The notes: a model not told the origin generated them from the sequence alone. 11,349 bases of DNA from JADJNW01 sp964523725 (GCA_964523725.1 CAZGAU010000166.1:1-11349), one strand, 5' to 3'; counted from the stretch's first letter, positions 1 to 7,185 are shown. A program made the numbers and translations.

Positions 1-54
1 ACCCTGCAAAGTGGCGAATTTACCGCTACTAAGAAGATGGTTGTAATTGAGTAA
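1..54 (+). CDS. 3' end of a T9SS cargo protein (partial)
   Basis: Frame 1 is open from the window edge and encodes TLQSGEFTATKKMVVIE before a TAA stop at 52-54. The pattern of a short turn with SGE, then two lysines and a hydrophobic V-V-I end, is what the extreme C-terminus of a type A T9SS sorting domain looks like. The upstream protein is therefore probably secreted across the outer membrane and processed at this domain. Nothing about its catalytic or binding part is visible. A strong intrinsic terminator begins 16 bases after the stop, so this gene belongs to a separate transcription unit from the genes that follow. The frame is clear, but the family call rests on only 17 residues. Confidence 0.6.
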   Translation, partial: TLQSGEFTATKKMVVIE

Positions 55-69
55 TCAAGATAAAACCAT

Positions 70-110
70 GAGGAGTGACTCTTTCGAGGAGTCACTCCTC
101 TTTTTTTTTA
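70..110 (+). terminator. Intrinsic terminator of the upstream cargo gene
   Basis: A perfect 12-bp stem (70-81 with 89-100) around a 7-nt loop is followed directly by nine T residues (101-109). This is a textbook rho-independent terminator and separates the truncated upstream gene from the cohesin/SprB unit. Confidence 0.93.
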
Positions 111-163
111 TTAATCCCGGAAAATACTTGCACTAGAAAGCTGCGACGTTTTAGAATTTTTAT

Positions 164-171
164 TACCTTGC
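164..171 (+). promoter_or_regulatory. Possible -7 element for the cohesin/SprB/PorP unit
   Basis: The bases TTACCTTG/C at 163-171 resemble the Bacteroidota -7 consensus TAnnTTTG but are one T short, and no clear TTG lies at the expected -33 distance. A promoter must lie between the terminator at 110 and the ATG at 209, and this is the best candidate there. A weaker look-alike (TACTTGC) is at 125-131. Confidence 0.28.
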
Positions 172-208
172 AGCGAAATTGGCAAGTTAACAAGTAATCC
201 GTAATCCC

Positions 209-1000
209 ATGAAAAAGATAGGAAGCGCTATCCTCTCAAGCGTTTTATTTATATTTATGGCGCTTTTCTTGCAAGCGCAGAGCCTCACCACTATTATTGC
301 TCCAACAGAGACAGTAGAACCATATACCTATTATAAAGCAAATATTAAGGTTGCAAACTTCAAAAATATTGTAGGTGCTCAGTTTACAATGAACTGGGAT
401 TCTACAGTGTTGAAATATCGAAATATAAAAGATTTTATATACTCAAATTCTGCTCAAATAGAAAGCTTTGGAGAAACCAGAACCTCAAATGGCATATTGA
501 CTTTCCAATGGGTGGATTCAGGACTTAAGGGGAATAATCTAAGTGATAGCACCACGTTATTTTCAATAGAATTCGAGGTTATCGGACATTCCAATTCTTT
601 TTCACCTTTCCTTTTTACAGATGATATAGCCATAAGACAAGTAGCTGATACAAGTTTTAATGCGATCCCCGCCAGATTTCAAAATGGTATGATTAGTGTG
701 CGCGGCGCAACTGGAGTGACGATTTACAACAGTGCTCCTCATAAAATACAAGTGAAAAATAGTTATCCGAATCCTTTTCATGATTATACCCAAATCCAAT
801 TTGAATTAAGGGAATCAACAAAGGCAAAATTAGTAATACGTAACATGCAAGGGCAGACAGTATATGAATCGCAGCGTGTGTTTACGAGTGGCGAAAATAC
901 ATTGACGTTAACCAAGGAAATGTTCCCCAGCCCAGGATCTTATCAATATTCACTCATTGGAACCGATTTCACAGTAACTCAAAAACTAATTTTCTTTTAG
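209..1000 (+). CDS. Secreted cohesin-domain protein with T9SS type A sorting domain
   Basis: A 263-aa protein. Residues 1-24 are a signal peptide (MKK, a hydrophobic core, cleavage after QAQ). Residues about 26-165 form a cohesin-like beta-sandwich, recognised by the order KANIKVANFKNIVGAQFTMN, then WDSTVLKY, then FSIEFEVIG. Residues 184-263 are a type A T9SS sorting domain beginning N-SYPNPF and ending in a KLIFF-type tail. The protein is thus exported by Sec and then T9SS, probably to the cell surface or medium. No catalytic motif is present, so a binding or scaffold role is inferred. Unlike the cohesin modules of the next gene, this one lacks the paired cysteines. The ATG at 209 is preceded by TAACAA and TAATCCGTAATCC, a leader seen again at 6590-6612. 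The next gene starts 38 bases downstream with no terminator between, so co-transcription is likely. Confidence 0.85.
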   Translation: MKKIGSAILSSVLFIFMALFLQAQSLTTIIAPTETVEPYTYYKANIKVANFKNIVGAQFTMNWDSTVLKYRNIKDFIYSNSAQIESFGETRTSNGILTFQWVDSGLKGNNLSDSTTLFSIEFEVIGHSNSFSPFLFTDDIAIRQVADTSFNAIPARFQNGMISVRGATGVTIYNSAPHKIQVKNSYPNPFHDYTQIQFELRESTKAKLVIRNMQGQTVYESQRVFTSGENTLTLTKEMFPSPGSYQYSLIGTDFTVTQKLIFF

Positions 1001-1038
1001 TATAAACGCTTTTTTTCACGTCCCAAATTCCGAGCGCG

Positions 1039-4000
1039 ATGAATAGAATAATTACATACCTTGTAGCAGGATTTCTATTCTGCTTTACTTACTCTACAGC
1101 TCAAACCGTAACCTTTTCCATGGATAATCAGACCGTTAATGCCGGGCAGCAATTTTGTGTGCCGGTAAAAGTAACGGGCTTTAATCAGGTTGGAGGTTTT
1201 CAGTACACGATCAGTTTTGATCCGTCGGTATTGAGGTTGCAATCAACGTCGGAGACACCTACGACTATCCGTAACATCAATCTTCCGGATATGCAGGCGC
1301 CACCGACCCAGACTACATTCGGTATCCCACAGTCGGCTATGCCTCCAAACATTACAAGTAATGTACCTCCGGGTAAAGTGACTGTGCTTTGGACCGATAA
1401 CACCTTTACGGGGGTAACCCGGGCTGATGGTGCCACAATTTTTGAAGTTTGCTTTACCGTACTTCAAAACCCGGGTGTTGCCTCTACCCAAATTTCCTTT
1501 TCTAACAATCCGCTTAACAGCGAAGTCTATGACCCAAATTTCTCATCATTAACCTTTAACAGCCAACCTGCTACCATTACCATTAATGGTGGTGGGGGCG
1601 GACCTACGCCTTTCAAGCTTTCTGTTTCTGATAAAACAGTGCAACAGGGACAACAAGTATGCGTGGATGTAACCGCCGACGGCTTTACAGATATTTTGAT
1701 TGCACAATTTAGTATTCAATACGATCCTGCCAAATTGCAGATTGTGTCTTCCGGCAATTATAACTTGTCGGGATTGACGTCTGAAAATATAAAGCTCCCA
1801 GGCGAGGGCAGCGTCCCATCGGGTAGGGTGACCTTTTCCTGGAATGACCCTGGCAACAACTCGGTGACCATTCCGAATGGGACAAAAATATTTCAGTTAT
1901 GTTTCAATGCTATTGGTACTGGAACCACGACCGTAAGTTTTGTGGATACCCCGACACCAATAGAGGTCAGGAATGGTGCAGGTCAGATTCAGGCATTTAA
2001 CAGTAAGAGCGGAACCATCACCATCAATGGGACCGGCGGAGGAAACTCAAATACTTTCCGAATGCTGGTAGAAGATAAAACAGCTGATGCGGGTACGCAG
2101 GTTTGTGTGAATGTTTCGGTAGAAGGTCATAATGATATCATTTCATGGCAGTATGATTTATTGTTTGATCCTTCCAGATTGAGATTTGATTCGGTACGTA
2201 ACCTGAGCCCTGCGCTGGCCGGGCTTGCCGATGCTTTTTCATCGGTGCAACCCGGGAGGCTTATCTGCGGATGGGGGAGTTCGAACGGGCTTGGCGCAAC
2301 GGTGCCCGATGGCACGGTTATTTTCCAGGCATGTTTCACGGTATTGGCTAGTGGCGGAACAGCATCCATCAATTTCTCGGATGACCGGATTCCATTTGAA
2401 GCTCGCAAATCCAATGGCGATAATGTTCCATTTAACTCCAAAAATGGCCTCATTTCCATCAACTCAACCGGCGGCGGCGGACAATTCAAATTGTCAGTAG
2501 GAGATAAAACGGTACAATCCGGACAACAAGTATGTCTTGATGTAACAGCGGATAATATGGTCAACATTCTGGGGATTAGCACGAGCTTTTCCTATGACCC
2601 GGCCAAGCTCCAGTTTGTCTCAATTCAGGGACAAACACTGCCCAACGACCTTATTTTCGGGCTTCCGAATGCAGCGCAGCAACCGACAAATCCGGGTACG
2701 ATTACTCTGGTCTGGACAGACGCTTCACTAGCTTCTGTCACTCGACCCAACGGATCGGTGCTTTTCCAGATGTGTTTTAATGCAATTGGGGCAAACGGAA
2801 CGACTGCAAACGTCAATTTTGCAAGTTCACCAACACCAATCGACGTATTTGATAAAGACGAAAATCCTGTAAACTATAACCTGAAAAATGGTACGGTGAC
2901 AATCGGGCAGGCGGTGCTGTCTTTGGGGCAGGCAGTGGTTACCAATGTCAACTGCTTTGGCGGCTCAACTGGTGCCATCGACCTTCAGGTGCAAGGCGGT
3001 ACAGGTAATTTTACTTACCGTTGGAGTAATAATGCGACTACTCAGGATATTTCGAATCTGCCGGCAGGTAGCTATTCGGTAACAGTTACGGATACAGGCA
3101 ATAGCCAAACGGCTACCGGTTCTTATATGATTACCCAGCCATCTGCAGCTTTAGCTGTCACGCCAACGGTAAAAAATGTGGATTGTACAAGTCCTAACTC
3201 CGGAAGCATTTCACTGGCAGTAACTGGCGGTACCGGACCTTATTCTTATAACTGGAGCGGATCTCTTCAGGATAATATAGCTGCCCAAAACAGCTTGCCA
3301 GTTGGCAATTATGGCGTAACTATATCTGACTCAAAAGGTTGTTCGCTGTCCAATAGCTATGAAGTGGGGGCACCAACACCGATCCAGATATCTGCAAATG
3401 TTACAGAAGCAACAGCCGGCGCCAGCAATGGCTCAATCGCGCTGAATGTAAGCGGTGGCAACACGCCTTATACTTATAACTGGAGCAATAACCGAACCAC
3501 GGCAACGATCAATAACCTCGCGCAAGGCCAATACTGCGTGACGGTCACAGATAACAAAAATTGTACGACGAATCAGTGTTTCAATGTTCCCGAGCAATCT
3601 ATTCCTTTGTCAATCGCGAATAAGCAAGTGACACCGGTGACTTGTGCCGGCGCTGCAGATGGTTCTATCAGCTTTAATATACAAGGTGGAAGAACCCCTT
3701 ATACAGTGGTGTTTAGCGATGGACCTTCTCTTCAAAGTATGGATGGCAATGTTTCCAGAAACAACCTGCCTGGCGGTCAGATCATGTACAGCGTGACCGA
3801 TGGCGCTGGACAAAGAATTATAGATAATGCTACGATCGCAGAACCTACGCCAATCCAAATAACGGGCGTAACTGTAACACATGATATCGAAGACTCAGGG
3901 TGTACGGGTAGAATTTCGATTACGCTTTCGGGTGGTAGCCCTGATTATCTAGTACAGTGGAACGCACCAAATACCGGTACGGGTACGCAAATCATCAATC

Positions 4001-5334
4001 TTTGCGAAGGGACATTTGTGCCAACTGTGCGCGATTCAAAGGGCTGTATTAAGACATTCCCGGGCGTAACGGTCAATACTTTCAAAGTAAGTGGACAGGT
4101 GACCAATGCGCAATGTCCGCAAGACGGAAACGGCAAGGTAAAACTGAATATCGCAGGTGGCGGCACGCCTTATACCTACTCTTGGCGCAATGCCAATAAC
4201 GAGGTGATTTCTACTGCCGATAGCCTGGTGAATGTAGCGCCTGGTATATATACCGTTCGCGTTACCGAGCAATCCGGCAACACACTTGTCCGTCAGTTTA
4301 CGGTTGGTTCTATATCAAATTTGACGGCAGAAGTGGAAGTTATTTCCGATTATAATGGCTTTGACCTGAGCTGTCCGAATGCTACAGATGGTATTATTGA
4401 GGCGATTGGCAGAAGCGGACAAGGTAATTATACTTACCAGTGGAAACGTGGCGGTAATGTTTTGAGCAATACTTCGCCTGTGCTGAACAACGCAAGTGCC
4501 GGAACGTATGAGGTCATTGTAACCGATGGTTTGGGTTGTAAAAAAACAACCGAAATCAAAGTACTACCTCCGGATACTATTGAAGTAAACGCCAGCATTA
4601 GAGAAATTTCTTGCGTTGGCAATAAAGACGGTGAGATCATCGTAAGTGCCGTAGGTGGCGCAATGGGCAGACCTTACACTTACCTTTGGGGTAATGGCAC
4701 AAACGGACCACGCCTGGCATTCCTGTCAGCAGGTACTTACATGGTATCGGTTACGGATGCCAATAATTGTACTGTTTCAAAGTCCATTACGCTGGATGCA
4801 CCCAAGCCAATTCAGGTACAGGTTCAAACCGAAGGCGCATCTGACGGATGTAACGGAAAGGCTACCGCAATTGTAGAAGGCGGAACCGCACCTTACACCT
4901 ACCAGTGGAATTCTTTCCCGAACCAGAATCAACAGACAATTACTAACCTTTGCCCTGGTCCTTATTTTGTAAGGGTAACCGATAGCAGAGGATGTTCTAC
5001 AAGTGAAATGGTGCGTGGTTTGGTGGAGGATGACCGCTATCCTTGTATCGAAGCCAGTGCTGTAATGACGCCTAACAGTGATGGTGGCGATGGCTTGAAC
5101 GACCGTTTCCTGATCAATTGTATTGAAAACTTCCCCGGTAATCACCTCGAAGTGTACAACCGTTGGGGCCAACTGGTTTTTGAAGCGGACAATTATGACA
5201 ACAACTGGGGGGGGACTACCCAGAGCGGCGAGCTGCTTCCGGAAGGACCTTACTATTACGTGATCGAGTATATAGATGTAGATGGAAATTTGATACAACG
5301 TAAAGGATCGCTGACAATCCTAAGAGATAATTAA
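1039..5334 (+). CDS. Giant surface protein: four cohesin-like modules, nine SprB repeats, type B T9SS sorting domain
   Basis: A 1431-aa protein. Residues 1-22 are a signal peptide ending in TAQ. Four cohesin-like modules follow (about 23-183, 192-332, 340-477, 483-622), separated by Gly-rich linkers. Residues about 625-1332 hold nine SprB-type repeats of 75-88 aa, each with a GxGG-PYTY-W core followed by AGxYxVTVTD and often xGC. Residues 1333-1431 match the gliding-motility-associated C-terminal (CHU_C, type B sorting) domain: MTPNSDGGDGLNDRF, then VYNRWGQLVFE, then a WGG turn and PEGPYYYVIEY. Type B cargo is known to depend on a PorP/SprF-family partner for secretion, and one is encoded immediately downstream. 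By analogy with SprB, a cell-surface adhesin is likely. The combination with cohesin-like modules also allows a role in holding other secreted proteins. No enzyme motif is visible. The architecture is clear; ligand and role in motility are unknown. Confidence 0.9.
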   Translation: MNRIITYLVAGFLFCFTYSTAQTVTFSMDNQTVNAGQQFCVPVKVTGFNQVGGFQYTISFDPSVLRLQSTSETPTTIRNINLPDMQAPPTQTTFGIPQSAMPPNITSNVPPGKVTVLWTDNTFTGVTRADGATIFEVCFTVLQNPGVASTQISFSNNPLNSEVYDPNFSSLTFNSQPATITINGGGGGPTPFKLSVSDKTVQQGQQVCVDVTADGFTDILIAQFSIQYDPAKLQIVSSGNYNLSGLTSENIKLPGEGSVPSGRVTFSWNDPGNNSVTIPNGTKIFQLCFNAIGTGTTTVSFVDTPTPIEVRNGAGQIQAFNSKSGTITINGTGGGNSNTFRMLVEDKTADAGTQVCVNVSVEGHNDIISWQYDLLFDPSRLRFDSVRNLSPALAGLADAFSSVQPGRLICGWGSSNGLGATVPDGTVIFQACFTVLASGGTASINFSDDRIPFEARKSNGDNVPFNSKNGLISINSTGGGGQFKLSVGDKTVQSGQQVCLDVTADNMVNILGISTSFSYDPAKLQFVSIQGQTLPNDLIFGLPNAAQQPTNPGTITLVWTDASLASVTRPNGSVLFQMCFNAIGANGTTANVNFASSPTPIDVFDKDENPVNYNLKNGTVTIGQAVLSLGQAVVTNVNCFGGSTGAIDLQVQGGTGNFTYRWSNNATTQDISNLPAGSYSVTVTDTGNSQTATGSYMITQPSAALAVTPTVKNVDCTSPNSGSISLAVTGGTGPYSYNWSGSLQDNIAAQNSLPVGNYGVTISDSKGCSLSNSYEVGAPTPIQISANVTEATAGASNGSIALNVSGGNTPYTYNWSNNRTTATINNLAQGQYCVTVTDNKNCTTNQCFNVPEQSIPLSIANKQVTPVTCAGAADGSISFNIQGGRTPYTVVFSDGPSLQSMDGNVSRNNLPGGQIMYSVTDGAGQRIIDNATIAEPTPIQITGVTVTHDIEDSGCTGRISITLSGGSPDYLVQWNAPNTGTGTQIINLCEGTFVPTVRDSKGCIKTFPGVTVNTFKVSGQVTNAQCPQDGNGKVKLNIAGGGTPYTYSWRNANNEVISTADSLVNVAPGIYTVRVTEQSGNTLVRQFTVGSISNLTAEVEVISDYNGFDLSCPNATDGIIEAIGRSGQGNYTYQWKRGGNVLSNTSPVLNNASAGTYEVIVTDGLGCKKTTEIKVLPPDTIEVNASIREISCVGNKDGEIIVSAVGGAMGRPYTYLWGNGTNGPRLAFLSAGTYMVSVTDANNCTVSKSITLDAPKPIQVQVQTEGASDGCNGKATAIVEGGTAPYTYQWNSFPNQNQQTITNLCPGPYFVRVTDSRGCSTSEMVRGLVEDDRYPCIEASAVMTPNSDGGDGLNDRFLINCIENFPGNHLEVYNRWGQLVFEADNYDNNWGGTTQSGELLPEGPYYYVIEYIDVDGNLIQRKGSLTILRDN
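1105..2905 (+). repeat. Four tandem cohesin-like modules (intragenic)
   Basis: Four units of about 140-160 aa recur. Each opens with a short strand and xDKTVxxGQQVC, continues with a SYDPAKLxF-type strand, and closes with an IFQxCF strand and a final TITIN strand. Modules 2 and 4 are the most alike and share an exact 14-base stretch at DNA level (1648-1661 and 2521-2534), which suggests duplication from one another. Every module has a cysteine pair: residues 40/138, 208/288, 356/432 and 499/579. Confidence 0.8.
2911..5034 (+). repeat. Nine SprB-type repeats (intragenic)
   Basis: Approximate unit boundaries are 2911-3142, 3143-3372, 3373-3597, 3598-3846, 3847-4077, 4078-4311, 4312-4575, 4576-4806 and 4807-5034. 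The shared core is a Cys plus GxxDGxI, then a glycine pair followed by PYTYxW, then LxAGxYxVTVTD. The units are diverged in DNA sequence, so this is an old expansion rather than a recent tandem duplication. Units 3 and 9 keep additional cysteines. Confidence 0.85.
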
Positions 5335-5343
5335 TAAACCCAA

Positions 5344-5370
5344 GGTGTGCCTGCTTCGCGCGGGCGCACC
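5344..5370 (+). other. GC-rich intercistronic hairpin
   Basis: The arms 5344-5354 and 5360-5370 pair over 11 bp (nine Watson-Crick, two G-T) around a 5-base loop. The hairpin sits in the 78-base gap between the giant surface-protein gene and the PorP/SprF gene. No T-run follows (the next bases are GCTTTCC), so it is not a standard terminator. It may be a processing or mRNA-stability element that sets different levels for cargo and partner; that role is inference. Confidence 0.65.
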
Positions 5371-5412
5371 GCTTTCCAAAAACTAATTTCTAAACCATCA
5401 ACCGATTCCGAT

Positions 5413-6330
5413 ATGAAAAAATTACTTCTACTCATACCTCTATTGGCGATTCTCCAGGTTGTAAAGGCTCAGGATGAAGCCATTTTCACACATTATCACA
5501 TCACGCCGGTTTTAATCAATCCGGCAGCAGCAGGTTTTAATGATAATTTCCAGTTGCAGTTCAACGCGCGCGCACAATGGGCAGGCTTCCCTGATGCACC
5601 GCAAACCTTCGGGGCACAGTTTAACGGACCGATCGCCAAAAGCTTTGGCATCGGTATTGGCGTAACCTCCGAAACGGCTGCGAAAATGACTCGCCTGAAA
5701 GGGCAGTTAAACTGGGCTTTCAAGTTTAATCTCGGTGAAAATGTGCGCATGGCCGCCGGTTTTTCTGCGGCTTACCAGCAATTGATGCTGGATAATGCAA
5801 TTACGGGTGGTAATTTTTACCAGCCCGGTGATAATGTAGTGGAAGAAAACCTGGATGGCAGACGTGATTTTGACGCTTCCGTCGGTGTTTTTGGTAGCAT
5901 TCGTGAAAATACGCGCCTGGGTTTGTCATTTGTCAACCTGATCCAGACTCGCCTCGATGGTGTAGTAAGCAGTGCCAATCAGTCAAACCTGCAATATTAT
6001 ACCTTCTTTTTGGGGCACCAGTTTGATGTTTCAGACCTGAATTTCACGCTTGAACCTTCGGTGATGGCGCGTAAGGTGAAAGATGCTCCCTCGCAGGTAG
6101 ATATCAACCTGAAGGCCGGCTTCCTCGATGAGCAACTGATTACCGGTGTTTCATACCGTACGCTCGGCGCGCTGGGCGTTTTGCTTGGTGCGAAACTCTC
6201 CAATTTCAATGTATATTATTCTTACGATGTTTCGTTCCAGCGTTTCCAGAAGTTTAACACTGGTTCGCATGAAATAACTGTGATGCTGACTTTTGATAAG
6301 AAAAAGGCAGATATTGATAAAGGATATTAA
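5413..6330 (+). CDS. PorP/SprF-family type IX secretion outer-membrane protein
   Basis: A 305-aa protein. Residues 1-20 are a signal peptide (MKKLLLLIPLLAILQVVKAQ), followed by the family signature: an HYHITPVLINPAAAG strand, then ARAQWAGFPDAPQTF. The rest is alternating amphipathic strands with Gly/aromatic positions, as expected for an outer-membrane beta-barrel. The length is usual for the family. In Flavobacterium johnsoniae, SprF is needed for secretion of the neighbouring SprB, and PorP/SprF proteins generally pair with type B sorting-domain cargo. The 1431-aa protein just upstream is the obvious partner here. The frame is open back to a GTG at 5347, but the ATG at 5413 is chosen because it begins a perfect signal peptide and excludes residues encoded by the intercistronic hairpin. 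Whether it acts in export, surface anchoring or both cannot be read from the sequence. Confidence 0.92.
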   Translation: MKKLLLLIPLLAILQVVKAQDEAIFTHYHITPVLINPAAAGFNDNFQLQFNARAQWAGFPDAPQTFGAQFNGPIAKSFGIGIGVTSETAAKMTRLKGQLNWAFKFNLGENVRMAAGFSAAYQQLMLDNAITGGNFYQPGDNVVEENLDGRRDFDASVGVFGSIRENTRLGLSFVNLIQTRLDGVVSSANQSNLQYYTFFLGHQFDVSDLNFTLEPSVMARKVKDAPSQVDINLKAGFLDEQLITGVSYRTLGALGVLLGAKLSNFNVYYSYDVSFQRFQKFNTGSHEITVMLTFDKKKADIDKGY

Positions 6331-6393
6331 TAAACGGGACAGAAGGTAAATGTTTTGGTAATTTTTATCAATAACATTATCTAGCCCGGAGTA

Positions 6394-6410
6394 TTTCTTT
6401 ATCAAAGAAA
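6394..6410 (+). other. Small AT-rich hairpin downstream of PorP/SprF gene
   Basis: TTTCTTT and AAAGAAA form a perfect 7-bp stem over a 3-base loop in the 3' untranslated region, ahead of the true terminator. It may be fortuitous in AT-rich DNA. Confidence 0.3.
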
Positions 6411-6428
6411 AGATATCCTATAACAACA

Positions 6429-6480
6429 GGTTTTTGGGATGGCCTCTTTACAGTTTGCTCTTAAAGAGGCTCTTTGTTTT
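6429..6480 (+). terminator. Intrinsic terminator of the cohesin/SprB/PorP unit
   Basis: A perfect 9-bp stem (6442-6450 with 6462-6470, loop 11) is followed by TCTTTGTTTT. It is preceded by the 14-base sequence GGTTTTTGGGATGG (6429-6442), whose last base is the first base of the stem. The same preamble recurs ahead of the terminator at 7113. It closes the plus-strand unit about 110 bases after the PorP/SprF stop. Confidence 0.85.
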
Positions 6481-6550
6481 CGGGCATTCTATAACAAAAA
6501 GATTTTATAAAATACCATGAATAGGGTATGCATTTTATATGTCATTCCCA

Positions 6551-6558
6551 TATCTTTG
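6551..6558 (+). promoter_or_regulatory. Bacteroidota-type promoter (-7 TATCTTTG)
   Basis: TATCTTTG is an exact match to the TAnnTTTG -7 consensus. The -33 region has no clean TTG (ATGCATTTT around 6528-6536). Transcription would start near 6565 and run through the 26-codon ORF at 6613. The small stem GGAG/CTCC at 6571-6583 would sit in the leader. Confidence 0.6.
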
Positions 6559-6612
6559 TAGGAACAAAAAGGAGGTAAACTCCAACAAATAACAAATTAT
6601 AATCCGTAATCC

Positions 6613-7010
6613 ATGAACGACCTACACTTCACAAATTTTGGTAATTCTTCGGCATTTGATCTAGCCGTACAAATTTCTACCATCGAAGCTTAGGCACCAC
6701 GTTCCAACTCATCCGCATCAGGATGTAAAGATTCCGGATTTTTTAAAAGAGCGACAGAGAAAGGCTATTGAGCAATACCGCTAAACCCCGTTTAGCATTT
6801 TGACAATGCTTTTAAAAAAGGTGATCATTATAATCCGATACCAGTGTAAATGGTAGTCGTTGGAATTATTCCAATGATGCTCTTTTATCGATTCGTGAGA
6901 AGCTATCCCTGATTTATTTCAAACCTATTCACAATTCGGATTGCAACAGGTCATCTGTACAACAAGATAAACTGCGATCTTTTTGTCCTATACAAAATGG
7001 TTTTGTTTAG
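6613..7010 (+). pseudogene. Possible decayed small gene, unrecognised
   Basis: Not recognised as any family. An ATG at 6613, placed correctly behind a promoter and a leader shared with the gene at 209, opens a 26-codon ORF (MNDLHFTNFGNSSAFDLAVQ...) that stops at 6691-6693. Coding-like peptide then continues in other frames: +1 from about 6686 to 6784 (VPTHPHQDVKIPDFLKERQR and on to EQYR), the original frame again at 6796-6846 (HFDNAFKKGDHYNPIPV), and +2 from 6834 to 7010 (58 open codons including SRWNYSNDALLSIREKL). A gene broken by several indels would give this pattern, and so could chance in AT-rich DNA. The alternative is a real 26-aa peptide gene with a long 3' region. No function is proposed. 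Confidence 0.33.
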
Positions 7011-7099
7011 TACACTAAGAAGCAATATGATATTTTATAGTTAAGGCGATTGGATTGTATGTGATTCACAAGAGCCGTTTTCAAGTGTATACTTAAATC

Positions 7100-7147
7100 G
7101 GTTTTTGGGATGGTCTCTCTTCTTTAATTAGAAGGGGGACTTTTTTT
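7100..7147 (+). terminator. Intrinsic terminator of the orphan unit
   Basis: A 10-bp stem (7113-7122 with 7131-7140, including two G-T pairs, loop 8) is followed by seven T residues. The preamble GGTTTTTGGGATGG at 7100-7113 is identical to that at 6429-6442. It ends transcription from the promoter at 6551 and faces the thiolase terminator from the other strand. Confidence 0.87.
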
Positions 7148-7185
7148 ATTTAATAACTTTTCAATTATCATTTACCCAATTTTAT

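Larger units (their letters stand above)
6481..7112. other. AT-rich stretch without an intact normal-sized gene
   Basis: No frame on either strand carries a convincing gene here. What can be seen on the plus strand is a consensus promoter (6551), the repeated leader (6590-6612), a 26-codon ORF (6613-6693), frame-shifted coding-like fragments, and several hairpins: 6571-6583 (4 bp), 6794-6810 (6 bp), 6858-6876 (9 bp almost without loop) and 6992-7006 (6 bp). It ends in an intrinsic terminator. It could be a decayed gene or a structured RNA. Confidence 0.6.

Noticed and set aside
2911..5034. Possible CRISPR-like or satellite repeat array
   Set aside because: The periodicity of about 230 bases is at protein level only (SprB repeats), in one continuous reading frame and with strongly diverged DNA.
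4777..5298. A 173-codon open frame on the minus strand
   Set aside because: It is antisense to SprB repeats 8-9 and the type B sorting domain, with no promoter, signal peptide or family resemblance.
5347..5412. An upstream GTG start adding 22 residues to the PorP/SprF protein
   Set aside because: The extension (PASRGRTAFQKL...) is encoded partly by the intercistronic hairpin and would bury the perfect signal peptide that begins at the ATG at 5413.
6571..6583. GGAGGT as a Shine-Dalgarno site
   Set aside because: No ATG, GTG or TTG lies at a usable distance; the next ATG is about 37 bases away, and Bacteroidota genes rarely use such sites. The bases form a small GGAG/CTCC stem instead.
6481..7112. 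Insertion sequence or transposase remnant
   Set aside because: No terminal inverted repeats, target duplication or transposase-like motif could be seen; the two GGTTTTTGGGATGG copies are direct repeats belonging to terminators.
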